NCBI GenBank assembly: GCA_933228895.1
Contig: OW121856.1
Coordinates: 109,095,027 to 109,159,026 of the forward strand
Origin: Platycnemis pennipes
Lineage: Eukaryota; Arthropoda; Insecta; Odonata; Platycnemididae
Direction: 5' to 3'
DNA: 64,000 bases
A model generated the notes under the pieces. That model saw only the letters and a program-made list of their open reading frames with translations, did no database searches and was not told the origin of the DNA. The translations under genes and the position numbers were made by a program. Shown piece by piece: positions 44,099 through 56,115 of the stretch (positions are counted from its first letter, which is position 1; each line of letters opens with the position of its first letter).

Positions 44099-44948
44099 TG
44101 GATCCAGTTGGCAAATTGCCTTTGCAAATTCAAGACAAATGATTTGCAAAGATGCCATTTCTGCTGCTAATATTTGCTAACTGCAATGCGAGGATTTCAA
44201 GTGGGGGAAAGGGGCCTACACTGACTTATTGTTTCAGCTAAATTTTTTTTAAGCCTTATTCGATTACTTTTCTATGAAATAGCTTTCTTCGAGGTTTATG
44301 AGTCATATTGCAAACTTTCACCACACTTAAAACTGCTAGCCTCCGGGAAGCACCTTGTGAGGATATCGCCGGAGGAAGTCAAATTATTAATTCCCACTCT
44401 ATTTGGTTTGCTGTTTTTACTGCACCTCGGTATTCTTTAACGTCACGCTATACTTTGGAAGCTTAACTATTTCTATTTTTTACGCTTCATTCAGCAGTAC
44501 AGACATTGAAAATATATCTCTCAATTGAATACAACCACCCAGAAAGTTTCAGTTACCTAAAAGTAAATAATAAATTTCAGGACATAGAGTACCACTATGA
44601 GCAAGCAAATTCAATAGATAAATATTTGTTATAATAAATTATTGTTCCCAACTGATTCTCGTGTTTTAACAGGCAATATAGAGACAATATGTACTGTTTC
44701 CGAAGTTTTTTCCAAGCATAATATTATTTTTGATTTATGTTACCGGCATTCCTTCAAACTAATGTTGGGTACGAGACAATGAAAGCACAGGGTACAGTAT
44801 CTACACCGACACACAAAGGGATAACCTATGTGTTGCTCCCTAGCAAGAATATATCCTGGAAAATACGCAACTAATACTATTTCGTACGTTTATGTATATC
44901 AAAAAGCATATAACGCAGGATAGAACATATCTAGAAATAATATCAGTC
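44099..44948. other. Unannotated AT-rich stretch
   Basis: No gene or repeat recognised. Confidence 0.4.
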
Positions 44949-44952
44949 ATGC

Positions 44953-45258
44953 GTTGAAAATTGACAGAAAAGAAAGGTTTCCTAGACGAGGAATCGAACC
45001 ACGGACCTTAGCGTACACCACCACGCAACCCAGAATTCCAGTCACGAGTGCAATTTTTCTAGGAAGCTAGATCTCATTCACCTCTAACTACTATCAAGGA
45101 TAATTAAAGGCGAATTAAAGCTCCTTTAGATTCTCCTAAGAAATAGCTCTTGGGATTGAAATATTGGGTAACGTGGTAATCTGCGCATTGGTAAAGCAAG
45201 CTAAACGTCCGTGGTTCGATTCCCGGTCTAAGTAACTTTTTTCCGTTGCCATTTTCAT
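44953..45258. repeat. Inverted pair of tRNA-like sequences
   Basis: Two related segments face each other. On the minus strand (about 45043 to 44953) one reads GGTTGCGTGGTGGTGTACGC, then GGTCCGTGGTTCGATTCCTC and a TTTCTTTTCTGTCAATTTTC tail. On the plus strand (45164-45258) the other reads GGGTAACGTGGTAATCTGCG, then GTCCGTGGTTCGATTCCCGG and a related TTTTTTCCGTTGCCATTTTC tail. Both have an A-box-like start and an excellent B box, with shared sequence beyond the tRNA part. A SINE-type pair or fold-back element fits. The acceptor arms do not close, so neither is called a functional tRNA gene. Confidence 0.65.
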
Positions 45259-45517
45259 CAACAGCAACATTAAGTAATGCAATAGAAGACCTATTTCACC
45301 ACGCAAGAAATCTCTCCTACACGAGGAAAGAAGAGTGTACCGCTTCCGGTTGAAGAGCCTTCATTATATTCGCTTGGTGCAAGAGAGGAATTCTTATGCA
45401 GCACACGGAGGATACTCCGGGCTCATCTCCGAGTACTCAACGGAATGGGAGTATACGGTCCCCGCCGCGGAAGACGCCTGGGCCCCGGAGGCAGATATTG
45501 CCCAAAGGGTGAAGATG

Positions 45518-46332
45518 CCTCTACATCTACAGAATACTCTGCAAGCCACCTCAAAGGTGTGTGGCAGAGAAGGAATTCTAAACAAATATGCACTACATAA
45601 CATGCATTTAAAAGCATTTGTATTTATATATTAGTCTAAACTGCAATATTTAAAAAGATAAAAATAGCAATCTACGTATGCAAAAACGTACTGTTAGTTG
45701 GGTTACCTTCAAGTCCTTACACCAACATGCAACTACCTATCTATGGATCCAATCACTCGTATTGGACATTTTTACCGCTATTCATATCCCTTATTGTACG
45801 AGGAAAAAAGGACATTTTGAATCTGACAGTTCGACAATCAATTTCTCTAATTTTGTAATTATGGTCCAGCCTAACGTAGTAAGTTGGGGTTCGCAAAATA
45901 TTTTTAACGTCATCACTGAAAATATTTTCTTGGAATTTATTTAGGAGATTAAGTCTAAATTTCAACCTGCGATCTGACAATGATTCCCATTTTAATTCAT
46001 TTAATAGACTGGTTACGCTAGCATGGTTATTGTACCGTCCCTTTACAAATCTTGCCGATCTTCGCTGAACACGTTCAAGTTCATTACTTAGACCGATTTC
46101 GTAGGGATCCCATACACTGGCAGCATATTCCAAATTAGGTATAACAAGGGAAAAGTAGTTGATTTCTCGTACATGTTCGTCACACCCAGTACTCTTTTGA
46201 TGAATCCCAGTTTACGATTCGCTTGACCCATTATTTCATGCATGTGTTTACCCCAGGAAGGATCATGTGTCAGTCTTATTCCAAGATATTAAATGGAATC
46301 CACGTTTGTTTATTCATTATTACTTAAATTGA
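45518..46332 (-). mobile_element. CR1-A, 5'-truncated copy with 126-codon open frame
   Basis: The minus strand encodes, from 46133 to 45753, MEYAASVWDPYEIGLSNELE, VQRRSARFVKGRYNN, LKWESLSDRRLKFRLNLLNK, TPTYYVRLDH and CRTVRFKMSFFPRTIRD before a stop. Upstream on the same strand the DSIxYLGIRLTHDPSWGKH and ANRKLGFIKRVLG segments follow in another frame, with a small deletion near 46190. The 3' UTR ends in CTACATCTACA complement at 45518. The copy is dead but well preserved. Confidence 0.9.
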
Positions 46333-49300
46333 AAGACAGGTGTGGACCAAAACGTGTCCACCTGAGCTATGCAAGAGGAGCAGGATGAGAGCACGCAGCC
46401 TTCACCCCGACACAATTCCTCCGTCGGGTGCACACTCTCGAGACATTTCCCTGCCTTGCGGAACACCGCTCCTCCTGCACCCGTGCCTCCCCTCCGAGGA
46501 GCGCAGGTCGACGTCACCCGCCGGTGGAGCGGATGTTAATTAAGCAGTTCTCGTCTGGAGGGGGAGCCGTAAATATCGCAGAGTCATTCGCCTCCAAAAT
46601 AACCCCTTAAAGCATCTGCCCCTCTTCCACCCCTCATTCCCTCACCCTCACCCTTACACACTTATTAAACCCTGTGCTTCGTCTCCATGGAGACCAGAGT
46701 GAGTGCTGCCTCCTGTCGGGCAACTGTCAGCTCAACTCTCTTCCTCACCACCCCTTCGCTGAGCATTGTTGCTGTCGCGAGGAAACGCTGAGGGACGGCT
46801 GGCTGGCTCGTGGCTCTCCACTTTGCACCCAATGGCAGCCTGCCCAACGTCCTCGAATATTCAGCCTTATCATGAGTTCAATGCAAAAACGCGTAGTATT
46901 ATTTAAATCCTAGTCCTCGTCTAAATTTGGGAGAAGATTTTAACCTTACCTCCGACATTGTTACATTAAAGATATATTGGTCCATTTTTCATGCATATAA
47001 TAATAATAATAAAAGGCAAATAATTTTATCGGGCCAAAAATATGCCGTATTTCAGTCCATTTAAATGCCACACCTATCATACTTCAGGGTGGACATTGAT
47101 TTTGTCCTGTCAACATAGTCACAGATATTGTAATAATTCCCGAATCTATTGTACTTCCTCCCTATCAATTAGTTCAAAGTTAAGCAAGACGGATCGGTTA
47201 ACCTCAATAGGGTAAACTCTCTTCTCTTCTCCAGAAGGTAAACTTCTTCTCTCTCTAAGGCCGTGGTTTATGGCCCAGCACTGCACATAACTGTCTGCGT
47301 ACGGCAGAGTTGGACTTCATGCCCAGTAATTGACTGCTGCAGACTTATGGGTTGTAGAACGACAACCACAGGAAGGCTTTGATGGAACATTTTCATATTC
47401 AAGAATAATTCTCTATGCGATAAATAAATCCTCTAGATTTGACCAAAAGTCACCAAAATTCCACATTTTCTTATTTCAATGCGTATTTGAGCTTTTCAGA
47501 AAAGTTTGAGTAATTGAGGCAGTTGATGTGAATAGGGTATCATGGGAATAAATAAAAAACGTATGTTCTTGCCGTGCTAAATTACAGTCTCCGTCATGAT
47601 GGTACTGAGTTTAACTTCAACAAGGGTTGTTTTTCATACCTCTCATGTAATTAATGATCTTTTCCTGGCAGGCGTATTTTATTAGTTGGAACAAGAAATA
47701 CAACCATTTACACTTTGGATTTTGGACTAAATACACCGGAAAACTTTAAGATAAGCAGCGAAACAGTGGTTGACACGTTTTTCATTAGCGCAAGGAAAGT
47801 TTTATGAGAGAAGAGCCAAGATGAACGGGGGGCTAACACCTCCGTAGGCATACAATTCAGGTCCGAAGTGAGATCTTAGATAAAATTCAAAGGGGTCAAC
47901 GAGCCCAAAAGGGAGTCTTTTGGGTTTCAAGATAGAATTGAGGCTATCATACATCTTGTACGCGCACCAATTTCAAATTCCTTCCCTCTAAAAGTATAGC
48001 TAAATGCATCCCTTTATTCTGTAAGTATACGGGTATACTTATTTTAACGTGCGTTGATGGCAGTAATATGATCGATTTCATATCCTACAGTTGATAAGTC
48101 CTTTAGTCATATTTAAATAAATGCCGTCGGAGGCAAAACAGTAAACCTTCGGAATCATTAGCTTTGCGTTGAAAAAATGTAAAGTAAGTACAAGTTTCAT
48201 TGCACGATTTACATATGTAAATATGTACTATAGCAAAGTTATTGTTATGAAAAATTGAAATTCGAATGAAAATGTAATTAACTCTTTCCTTTGATAACCA
48301 TTTACGCTCTCCATTACTGAATGAAAATAATGCTTCAAAAATGTTACTCTCTTATTACAGATTAATTTTCATTCATTTCAAATTTTTATTCAAGGTACGG
48401 CCTTTTCCCTTCCGAGGTCTCACGTTTTCCGTAGGCATAAGAAAAAACACAAGGAATGGGGAAGTGAAGAATCTATCTCATCTTTTAATTCTTGGGATGT
48501 TCCGCAAGACATTCATCTAGCAGCATCACCGGAGTGATCGTGAGCTCAAAATATCTCCGTTAATTAGAGGAGCCTCCAATTAAGCCCCTCGTTCACTCTT
48601 TCATTTTTCGATTACGGTTCCTGTTGCGACAGCTCGACCAATCAGTCGAAACTTTCGACTCTCGCTTTAAGGGCGCTGGGTGAAACAATAGATCGCCAAC
48701 TTCCAGACCCGATATTCAACGTAGCAAATAAGGGATCCTCTTAAGTGTTCGTGTTTAAAATTTGTGAAATTTTAATCGTTGACATTTATATTACAACTTC
48801 GAGATCCAAAATATTGAATTGCATTTACATGTCCTCCATCATGTTTCTTTTGTGAAGATATACTTACACAATACACAATTACTTTATCCAGGAAATTGAC
48901 ATTAATTTAGGTTCAATCCATATTCAACTCAGAGCACGAAGAGCGGCAAACTGATCCCATGAAATAGCTGGCTTATAGCTTAAAGATTTTGGCCAAAGAA
49001 AGGGGAAATTTCTCTTCGTCTTTTCCATTGGGGTGTCTGTCTATTTAGAAATCTTGCTTGCAGTGTCCCAACAATTAGCCATTCTCTCTACTCACATCTC
49101 AGGGACCGCAATAATCGCTTCCGTGGGAGAAACGGAATGACTTGATGCGAATAAATACAATTGGTGCGTGACATGGAATGCACCCAAAGCGTTAAAATTG
49201 ACTACGGATAATGTAAAATCTTATATTTAACGTAAATGAAAGAAATAATGTTGGTCTGCTTTTAGGGACTTAGAACTTCTGAATGGCATTGGTATCATTA

Positions 49301-49404
49301 TACTCTTAGCGAAAGACATGGAGGGTATAACTTCCCATCCAGTGGACGGAGTACTGCTCCCACAGTAATCCACACAGCACTCTAGTAAGGGCCACTTTAC
49401 CAAT
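46333..49404. other. Long stretch, GC-rich at start, otherwise AT-rich
   Basis: 46360-46870 is GC-rich with overlapping 60-79-codon frames and CpG-type composition; no exon is recognisable. A short (AAT)n run lies at 46997-47011. The remaining 2.5 kb shows no gene, RNA or repeat that I can support. Confidence 0.4.
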
Positions 49405-50540
49405 GAAAAATCCACAAGCTGGGTTTTTGAACTTGGACCATCAGGATAGGAGTCCAGTCATTTCGGGTGTGCCACAGGGTTGTGTGATGGGTCCGCTCTT
49501 GTACCTCCTCTATATAAATGCTATCAATAAGGTGTAAAAGGTAGGCTTCGTCTGTTTGTCAATAAAGCAGTACTGAATACGAAAATTCTAATCCCAAACG
49601 ATACATAATCATCGCATGATGACCTAGAGGCAATCAGTAACTGTTGTGATACATGGTTGTTGGAATTGAATTTGGAAAAAAATGTGTAGCAGTGAATTTT
49701 CGGAAAACAATATTTCTCCTCCTAGCACTTGCAAAATAAGGAATAATAAATTAACAAACTTGAAATCCATTTAATATCTTTGAATAAGAATGATATATTA
49801 TCTTTTTTGGGGGAAATACATACGCAAAGTAATGGGCTAAGCTATTTGTAGACTGGGATTCAACACAAGAGTACTGAGCAAACGGACAATGATGTACAAG
49901 TAATTAGATACTTTTCCCATGCTTATTTCGAAATACGCTGCCAGTACATGGGATCCTTACGAAATATGCTTAAATAATTAACTGGGGCGTGTGCAGCAAA
50001 GATCGGCTAGATTTGTAAAATGACGTTATGATAACTATGGCAGCCTAACCAGTCTATTAGATGAATTAAAATGGGAATCATTATCAGACCGCAGGTTGAA
50101 ATTTAGAATTCATCTCTAAACTAAATTCTAAGACAATATTTGCGCTTATAACGTTAAAAATATTTTGCCAACTCCAAATTTAAATGGTACACAGGATGAG
50201 GACAGTAAAATTAGAGAAATTGATTGCCGAACCTACGCACACCATATGTTTTTCGTCCCTCATATGAATAGCTGTAAATATTTTCAATAGTACACGCTTA
50301 TAAGTGTATCAACGAAAAGCATAGGCAGTGTCATGTTGGAATTAGGATTTTACGCTAACCCAACTAACAGCATGTCTTTGCAGGTTTGATTTGCTATTTT
50401 TATCTTTTCTTAAAATTACTACTTTTAGACTACAATATTTTTACTAATTCTTTTTAAGCATGATTTATAGCACATGTCTGGTGTGATTTCACCCCCTGCC
50501 ACACACCTATACGGTGGCTTGCAGTGTATTATGAATACGA
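49405..50540 (+). mobile_element. CR1-A, longest copy, heavily decayed
   Basis: This copy reaches furthest 5'. The piece DHQDRSPVISGVPQGCVMGP and LLYLLYINAINK (about 49437-49532) is the RT motif SGVPQGS.LGPLLF..YIND. The next motif should be the catalytic F/YADD, but LFVNKAVLNTK occurs there, so both aspartates are lost. C-terminal landmarks (WLLELNLEKN, SISYFSH-like, QRRSARF, LKWESLSDRRLKF) follow in several frames with many stops. The 3' end has ACCCCCTGCCACACACC and GGTGGCTTGCAG but no clean TAGATG tail. This is an old insertion. Confidence 0.85.
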
Positions 50541-50627
50541 ACATATAATCTGAGCACCACACCAACCCTACACTTGGGAAATGCATTTATGACTGCGAAG
50601 GAATTCAAAGACAAGAGAGGTGTTTTG

Positions 50628-50820
50628 GGAGAAATAATTCACTTTGTAGTTATTCCACTAATTTATTTTAACCCAACCGGTTTCGATGTTAGCACGTAAT
50701 CATCAGGGCTACAATCTACGAGATCTGGAGATTGTACCACTGATGATGACGTGCTAACTTCGAAACCGGTTGGGCTAAAATCAATTAGTGGAATAAGTAC
50801 AAAGTGAATAATTTCTCCCA
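50628..50820. repeat. Large palindrome with hammerhead-like core (PLE-terminus-like)
   Basis: Arms of about 90 bp (50628-50717 and 50729-50820) around an 11-base centre are nearly perfect inverted copies. Each arm contains CTGATGA followed 15 bases later by GAAACCGGTTGGG (right arm: 50740-50746 and 50762-50774). Outer parts carry TTATTCCACTAAT and TTCACTTTGTA, also found near 57.6 kb. CTGATGA plus GAAAC is the hammerhead consensus, but the intervening stem II is poorly formed here. I interpret it as two terminal repeats of a PLE-like element joined tail to tail without coding DNA between them. Confidence 0.7.
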
Positions 50821-51272
50821 TCATGCCGTCATTCCACAAAGTGGAGCCCGCAACAGTTGGAAGTTTTAAGAGAGGTGTGGTATTTATGTGCAATACGATC
50901 GCCGTCGCGTTGGTGTTGGCACCAATTGACGAAGCCTTCGGCCGAGGGCGTCTTCAGGCGGTCGACCCTGACGACGCCTTCCCCGCCCCCGGAGCGTCTT
51001 TTGGGGTGGGGTCTTTTCTCCCTCCGCTGCCCCTGAAAGCGAACGCTCACTCGACAGATTGATTGTGAAGGGGAGGGCATTCATGAATGGCTCGCCTTTT
51101 TCCCCGAAGTCGGCGAGAGCCAAGTCAGCGCTTCCCGTGACTCGGGGGAGGGGGGCGGAGAGAGGGTGAAAAAAAACCCCTGGCATCAGCAAGCTACGCC
51201 CCACCCCCCCACTTCTCTCAGCCCCTTCAATCCCACCCGTCGGCTTCGCGCGAGCGTTTTTCTGAGTCGCTA
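50821..51272. other. GC-rich islet
   Basis: GC-rich DNA with overlapping frames (79 codons plus, 83 and 158 minus, the last running into CR1-B). No recognisable domain. Confidence 0.35.
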
Positions 51273-51862
51273 TATCTACATCCACACGATACCCTGCAAG
51301 CCACCGTGAGGGTGTGTGGCATGGGGTGAAGATCACCAAGCATGCACTACCGACATGCAAACAAGCAAATTTATAGGGTCACATGCAACTACATTGTTAG
51401 TATCTATAGTATTTAAGGGGTAAATAAATGCATCATGCACTACAGACTACTCTAAAATAGTTCCCCTACCTATCCCTTTGATATGCTGCCTATTCTGTTC
51501 TCTTATAGTACGGGGGAAAAATGCCATTTTAAATCTATTGGTATGACAATCTATCTCTCTAATCTTATTTATCTGATCGAATCTAGCATAAAAACGCAGG
51601 TGTTTTTAATATGTGCCTAACATCTTCAGTAAAGCTATCCGATTGAAATTTCTTTGATAGATTTAATCTGTACTTTAACCTACGCTCTGATAACGACTCC
51701 CAACCTAATTCTTTTATTAATTCTGAAACGCTACTCTACCTATCGTAACACCTTTTAACGAACCTAGCTGCTCTACGCTGCACACTGTATAGATCTCTGA
51801 TCAAAGCCATCCCATACATTGGCTGCATATTCAAGGTGGGGCCTGACTAGTGAAAAGTAACA
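51273..51862 (-). mobile_element. CR1-B subfamily, 5'-truncated copy
   Basis: It starts with TCTACATCCACACGATACCC and shares with 18956-19550 the CGATCTTCACCCC-type 3' block, the CATGTCGGTAGTGCATGCTT segment and the extended coding end. Minus-strand coding pieces correspond to LVRPHLEYAANVW, VQRRAARF, LGWESLSERRLKYRL and KIREIDCHTNRFKMAF, broken by shifts. Confidence 0.85.
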
Positions 51863-52840
51863 TCGCTCTTTTGTATGTGTATGCACATATTCGTACATGC
51901 GTGTATACGCACAGAGATAGTCACATATCCACTCTTGACGCAGGTGAGGTGGGTGAAAACGCTTCAAGTTACAGCGGAAGAAGTTTGGATAGGCCGGGAA
52001 TCGTAGCACTCCAGTCTAGGAAGCTGAAATTCCGTCCTACGTCTCCTGGAATATGTTTTCGAGGTGTCTTGGCACCTTTCCAATTTCCTCACATCTACTT
52101 CCCGATATTCTTTTCGGCTTAGCTGAGAATATACCTTTGTTAGGTCTCCGGACATGGGCGGAACTATTTCGATTAAGGTCATCACGAAACAAAATAATTT
52201 CGCATAGCGGCCGATAGGAAAGTGGAAGGAAGGTTTAGAGTGAGAAGAAAGGAAGGGTTTCATACGCATGCAAAAACGCGAAGATATTAGAAGGGATTAA
52301 ACGATAAGAAATGCGATGACCTGTTCCGAAGACGACGCAGAATTTGGAGTCCTAATCGCACTTGAAGGTATGGATAACTGTAGAACGCGCAAATCAGGGC
52401 TTTCCGTAAGACATGGGGGGACATTTGCGAAAACGTCTCTATCTCGTGATTAAATCTAAATAAGTTAATGCACATCGGGAGCATTTACCTCTGATTGATA
52501 GATTTAATTCTTGCCCTAAGGGGGTGAAATTCTTATTTAAACTGAGTCGGACAGTTTCCCTATAAAGGGCTTTATAGGAAGGTCCATTCAACAGTTGCCC
52601 GTTTGAGTTATGCGGTGGCCTCGAGAGACTCCAGCCTTCCTATCCGCAATCAGACCCAAATGCATATCTTACTGGCTGCAGGACTTATTTTCTTTGTTGA
52701 GTAGAAGGGGATGGTGTGTGACAGTGGATTTCGTAAACGAGGAATACTGCCTTAACCTGCCAGTTTTGCAAGGCAATGTCCGAAGTAGCTGCTTCGGATT
52801 CATCGCGGCCAGTGGCTTTATTGAGTTAAAATGGGAACGA
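51863..52840. other. Unannotated stretch
   Basis: No gene recognised. ORFs up to 101 codons at 51964-52269 (minus) lack any family resemblance. Confidence 0.4.
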
Positions 52841-53290
52841 TAGGCTCGGGATCTCACGTCGTCTACATATGAAAACTACAGAATGGCAAGTCGGGGTGAA
52901 TACTAAGGCAATAATCGCGAGGGTGAAAGTAGATATCCTTGAGGAACCCCGGAGTGAACAAGACAGTTGTCGACATATGGTGAGTGCACAAAATAGAAGT
53001 AAAGATAGGAGATGACAGTGAGAGGCGAGGTTAAAGCTAGGGACGCGGGAGGCGAGGATTTGGGGAAGATTCCAGATGAGCCTTTGCAATGATCCCCGAA
53101 GTCAGCATCCTCCTCGTCGACCAAAACCACGACCTCCTGCACCACGAAGAGCTCCGATAGTCGATAGGCTGCGGAGTGATGTTAGCCCAGATCCGCCTGC
53201 GGCACAGAGACGAGCGGTCCAGCGTTTGCGATGGCATTGAAATGAATGGCACTCTCAAGTGGCACAACATGGGGAGTGGTTTCGAGTTCG
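52841..53290 (-). pseudogene. Possible degraded non-LTR RT fragment
   Basis: A minus-strand frame contains YVDNCLVHSGVPQGYLLSPS near 52905-52965. VHSGVPQG.LLSP is the RT motif following the palm aspartate in non-LTR elements (SGVPQGS.L.P.LF). No YADD or upstream motif is found in the surrounding 300 bases, so the call rests on one motif. Confidence 0.35.
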
Positions 53291-55751
53291 AGGTTCATGG
53301 CGATTATTGTAATGTTTCTAGGAGAAGGGGACATTGAAGACGGGGGCAGAAAAACGTAGCTGCAAACGGATCATCAGCGATTTGACCGAACTTAAAACAA
53401 TATCGAGCTGGGAGAAAAGTGAAGGTGATTGAACAAAGGGGAAGGGGGAAGAGAAATCCTGAGTATGCCTCAGCCACTACAAATAAAATATAGCAGATAT
53501 TCCTCAGTACTGCGTTCCATCCAATGGTCGGAACGTCCTAAAAATAAAGCTAAGTTGTTACTCCGCTTAACTATACCAGCCCAATTTGAGCTCAAGTTTA
53601 AGAATAGAAGGATAGTACAAATTTTGGCCATCTGCATCTAAGGGATGTATGGGTATTCCGTTGTTGTTTTTCATTTGTTCTGCACGTCTGACCGGAAAGA
53701 GTAAGGATAGGAATTAAAGGGAAGAACAGGGCTGGAGCAAAACCTTGTCGAGGTGGATTTTTTTCCGTGTGAAGATTAAGAAATTGTTCATTTCAGTCGG
53801 TGACTCCTCGAACATATTTGAGGCCTTTTCGTAATCCCAGTTTTCTTACAGTGGCTACCAGGGAATTATGTATGCATAAATGAATCGCGCTGCACTTACT
53901 GAAGAGGGGACCACAACAGAGCGATCAGCGTACACATGATGAGCATCCCAGATCGTTTCCCGTTGACGAAAACCCAGCGCTCGTGCCGCGCCTCCGGAGT
54001 GGTTGCGGTCTGAGCAACTAGGGTCAACATTTGGAGGGAAACTCGGTGCGTGATAATGGCTGTGAAGCGCCCTTTCGTTCCGGATGGAAAACTCAATAAG
54101 CGAGAGAAAACTCCGTCTCTCAAAGCGATGAAATTCGGACGGCGTAACATAATGCCCGCTAACAGACACATGAACCTGTAATGGACGCCAGTATGTCAAA
54201 GAATATAGCTTGATATGTTTTTTATTGCCTCCTAATCAGTTGCAGAGCCTGTGGAAACGTTTCAACAGCTAGAATGTTTTAGTGCTGCATGAAAGAGAAC
54301 TCCAAGGTCAGAGGATGCAATTTGAATCAAGTCAGGTGAAAACTCATGTTGCGACAAAAATTATATTAACTATAAATGAAATAGTGTTCTCAATTATTAG
54401 TAAATTATATATCGAGAAAATTTAATTTTGGCCGTTATCCTTTCGTCATAGTTGGAGGTTCGAATGGGTCGAACAAAATCATTTATCAGTTTTGGTAATT
54501 ACTTACGCATGTTTATATGATCATTTTTTCCTCTAAAATGTAATTTATTTATCCACAAACAAACGTAACTTTGTCCAAAGGTTGGTTATCAATTTTAAAA
54601 ACCGCGCAACTGCTCATTTTTTCATCCCTGGCGATGCTTTTAAAGAAAAGAACCCACGAAATGAGAGTAAAGAAAAAGGCATTTACCAACTTTTTTTAGG
54701 TATGAAATGGCAGGGGATGAAAATGATAAATCCACTGCCTCGTCAACGATATTCAAAACTTGGAAAAAAAACAGAGAACATCATGTATTCTTTAATGTGA
54801 CCAACGCTTAAGATAACTACAAATGTACTAATGAGTCTACTTACCTAAACATGAGACGGTTATTCATAATTGTGAAGTAATGAGGGTCACCACACAATGT
54901 AGGGAGAAAATCCTAATCTTTAAATATCTTGGTAGCATACGATCAGGGAGGTGTTCTAACATGTTCTTCGGGATTAAAATAAATGCGTTCCCCTGTTGCA
55001 CGCCGGGATGACGCCCACTGTCACCATTACTCAGCGGAAATACGGAGGCCGTAAATTCAACACGATCCTTATTGGACTTTCGTTTCGTTAGCTATGGCAT
55101 TGCGACTCAGCAGAAGCAGGAAAAATTCAACCCCTCACAACCCACGATGACGACACTGATGGATCGATTGCCAGCCACTTAAGGGCTTTTGACATCCTTT
55201 CATTTTACTCAACAGGGTAAAAATACCCCTTCCCTCGCCTCTCCCTCCCGGAGCGTGAAAGCGCAGATTCGATCGCGAGCATCGGAAACTAATTAAGGCA
55301 AGCATGCTCCTCTCTAATCAATATCCACGTCTACATTTTCTCTTTTCGTTCCCCGAGCGTCGACGCTGAGTAGAACAAAGAAGCGTCGCTAAGCGAAAAT
55401 AAATGCGCGGAAAAAGCAATGGAGTAGATTGAAGGGGAAAGGGTGGGACCGGGATCTTAATGGCCACCACTCGGGAGACTCTCCGAGAAGACTAATATTC
55501 TCAAAATGTTCTAAGGCGATCCGAAAGATGGAAGGAAAGAGGGATAGAGAAATGGAAGCGCGCACTTTTAAGGAATCTAAATTTTTTTAAAGTATCATCA
55601 ACTATTTTACTAAAATAATCAATAAAGGTCAGTCGGCCATCTAATTCCCATTTCCGGTTAAAAAAGATTTGACAATGATTGTTCCAATACCTCGATATAG
55701 CATGCACTTCATAGACCTTAAATTTTTTATTGAGGTTTTGGCGGAATGTTC
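53291..55751. other. Long stretch without recognised features
   Basis: Mixed composition; ORFs up to 114 codons (53855-54199, minus) with no recognisable domain and overlapping frames. No repeats matching others in the window were noticed. Confidence 0.4.
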
Positions 55752-55805
55752 GGTTTGAGGATTCATTCTTTACGGGACTTCTTCCGCGTATGTTCCTTCC
55801 CGGGT

Positions 55806-55846
55806 GACAACAGTTTCGCCACCGTTTCAGTTCGCGTCTTCATGTC
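55806..55846 (-). ncRNA. Hammerhead-like motif in PLE arm (worn)
   Basis: Minus strand: GAC, ATGAAGA (first core base changed from C to A), a GC.AAC hairpin partner, GAAAC, then GTT and GTC. One conserved base is lost, so this copy is probably inactive. Confidence 0.35.
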
Positions 55847-56022
55847 TGAAGTGTTTCATAGGAGATTTTTACCCTCTCATATACCATATGCTTCTGCGCT
55901 ATGGTGTTCAAATGGGCGCATTTTCATTGGCCGTTTGACTAGTTTTTCAATTACGCGCTTCCAAGTATGGGAGAGCTTATAGCTATCCTCTCTGTTAAAA
56001 TTGTTGGGGATGAAACACTTCA

Positions 56023-56063
56023 GACCTGAAGACGCGAACTGAAACGTTGGCGAAACTGTTGTC
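56023..56063 (+). ncRNA. Hammerhead-like motif, second arm
   Basis: Plus strand: GAC, CTGAAGA (56026-56032), an imperfect stem II GCGAAC/GTTGGC with a G-G mismatch, GAAAC (52-56), one base, GTT and GTC. GAC/GTC form a 3-bp stem I. Stem II differs in sequence from the 32-kb motif but keeps pairing. Confidence 0.45.
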
Positions 56064-56115
56064 ACTCCAGAATGGACACGCGCGGAAGAAATCCCGAAAC
56101 GAATGGATCCTCAGA

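Larger units (their letters stand above)
55753..56115 (-). mobile_element. Penelope-like fragment between 108-bp inverted arms
   Basis: Arms at about 55753-55860 and 56010-56115 are inverted copies. The 150-bp centre, on the minus strand, encodes a PLE C-terminal piece (55877-56009): NNFNREDSYKLSHTWKRVIE, parallel to NYNREDGYTLANSWKRVF at the 32.3-kb locus, followed by a stop. The layout repeats the 32.1-32.8 kb locus in miniature with a more severe 5' truncation. Confidence 0.8.

Noticed and set aside
45164..45240. Functional tRNA gene
   Set aside because: A good B box is present, but the acceptor and anticodon stems do not close into a cloverleaf and a facing relative with a shared tail points to a repeat.
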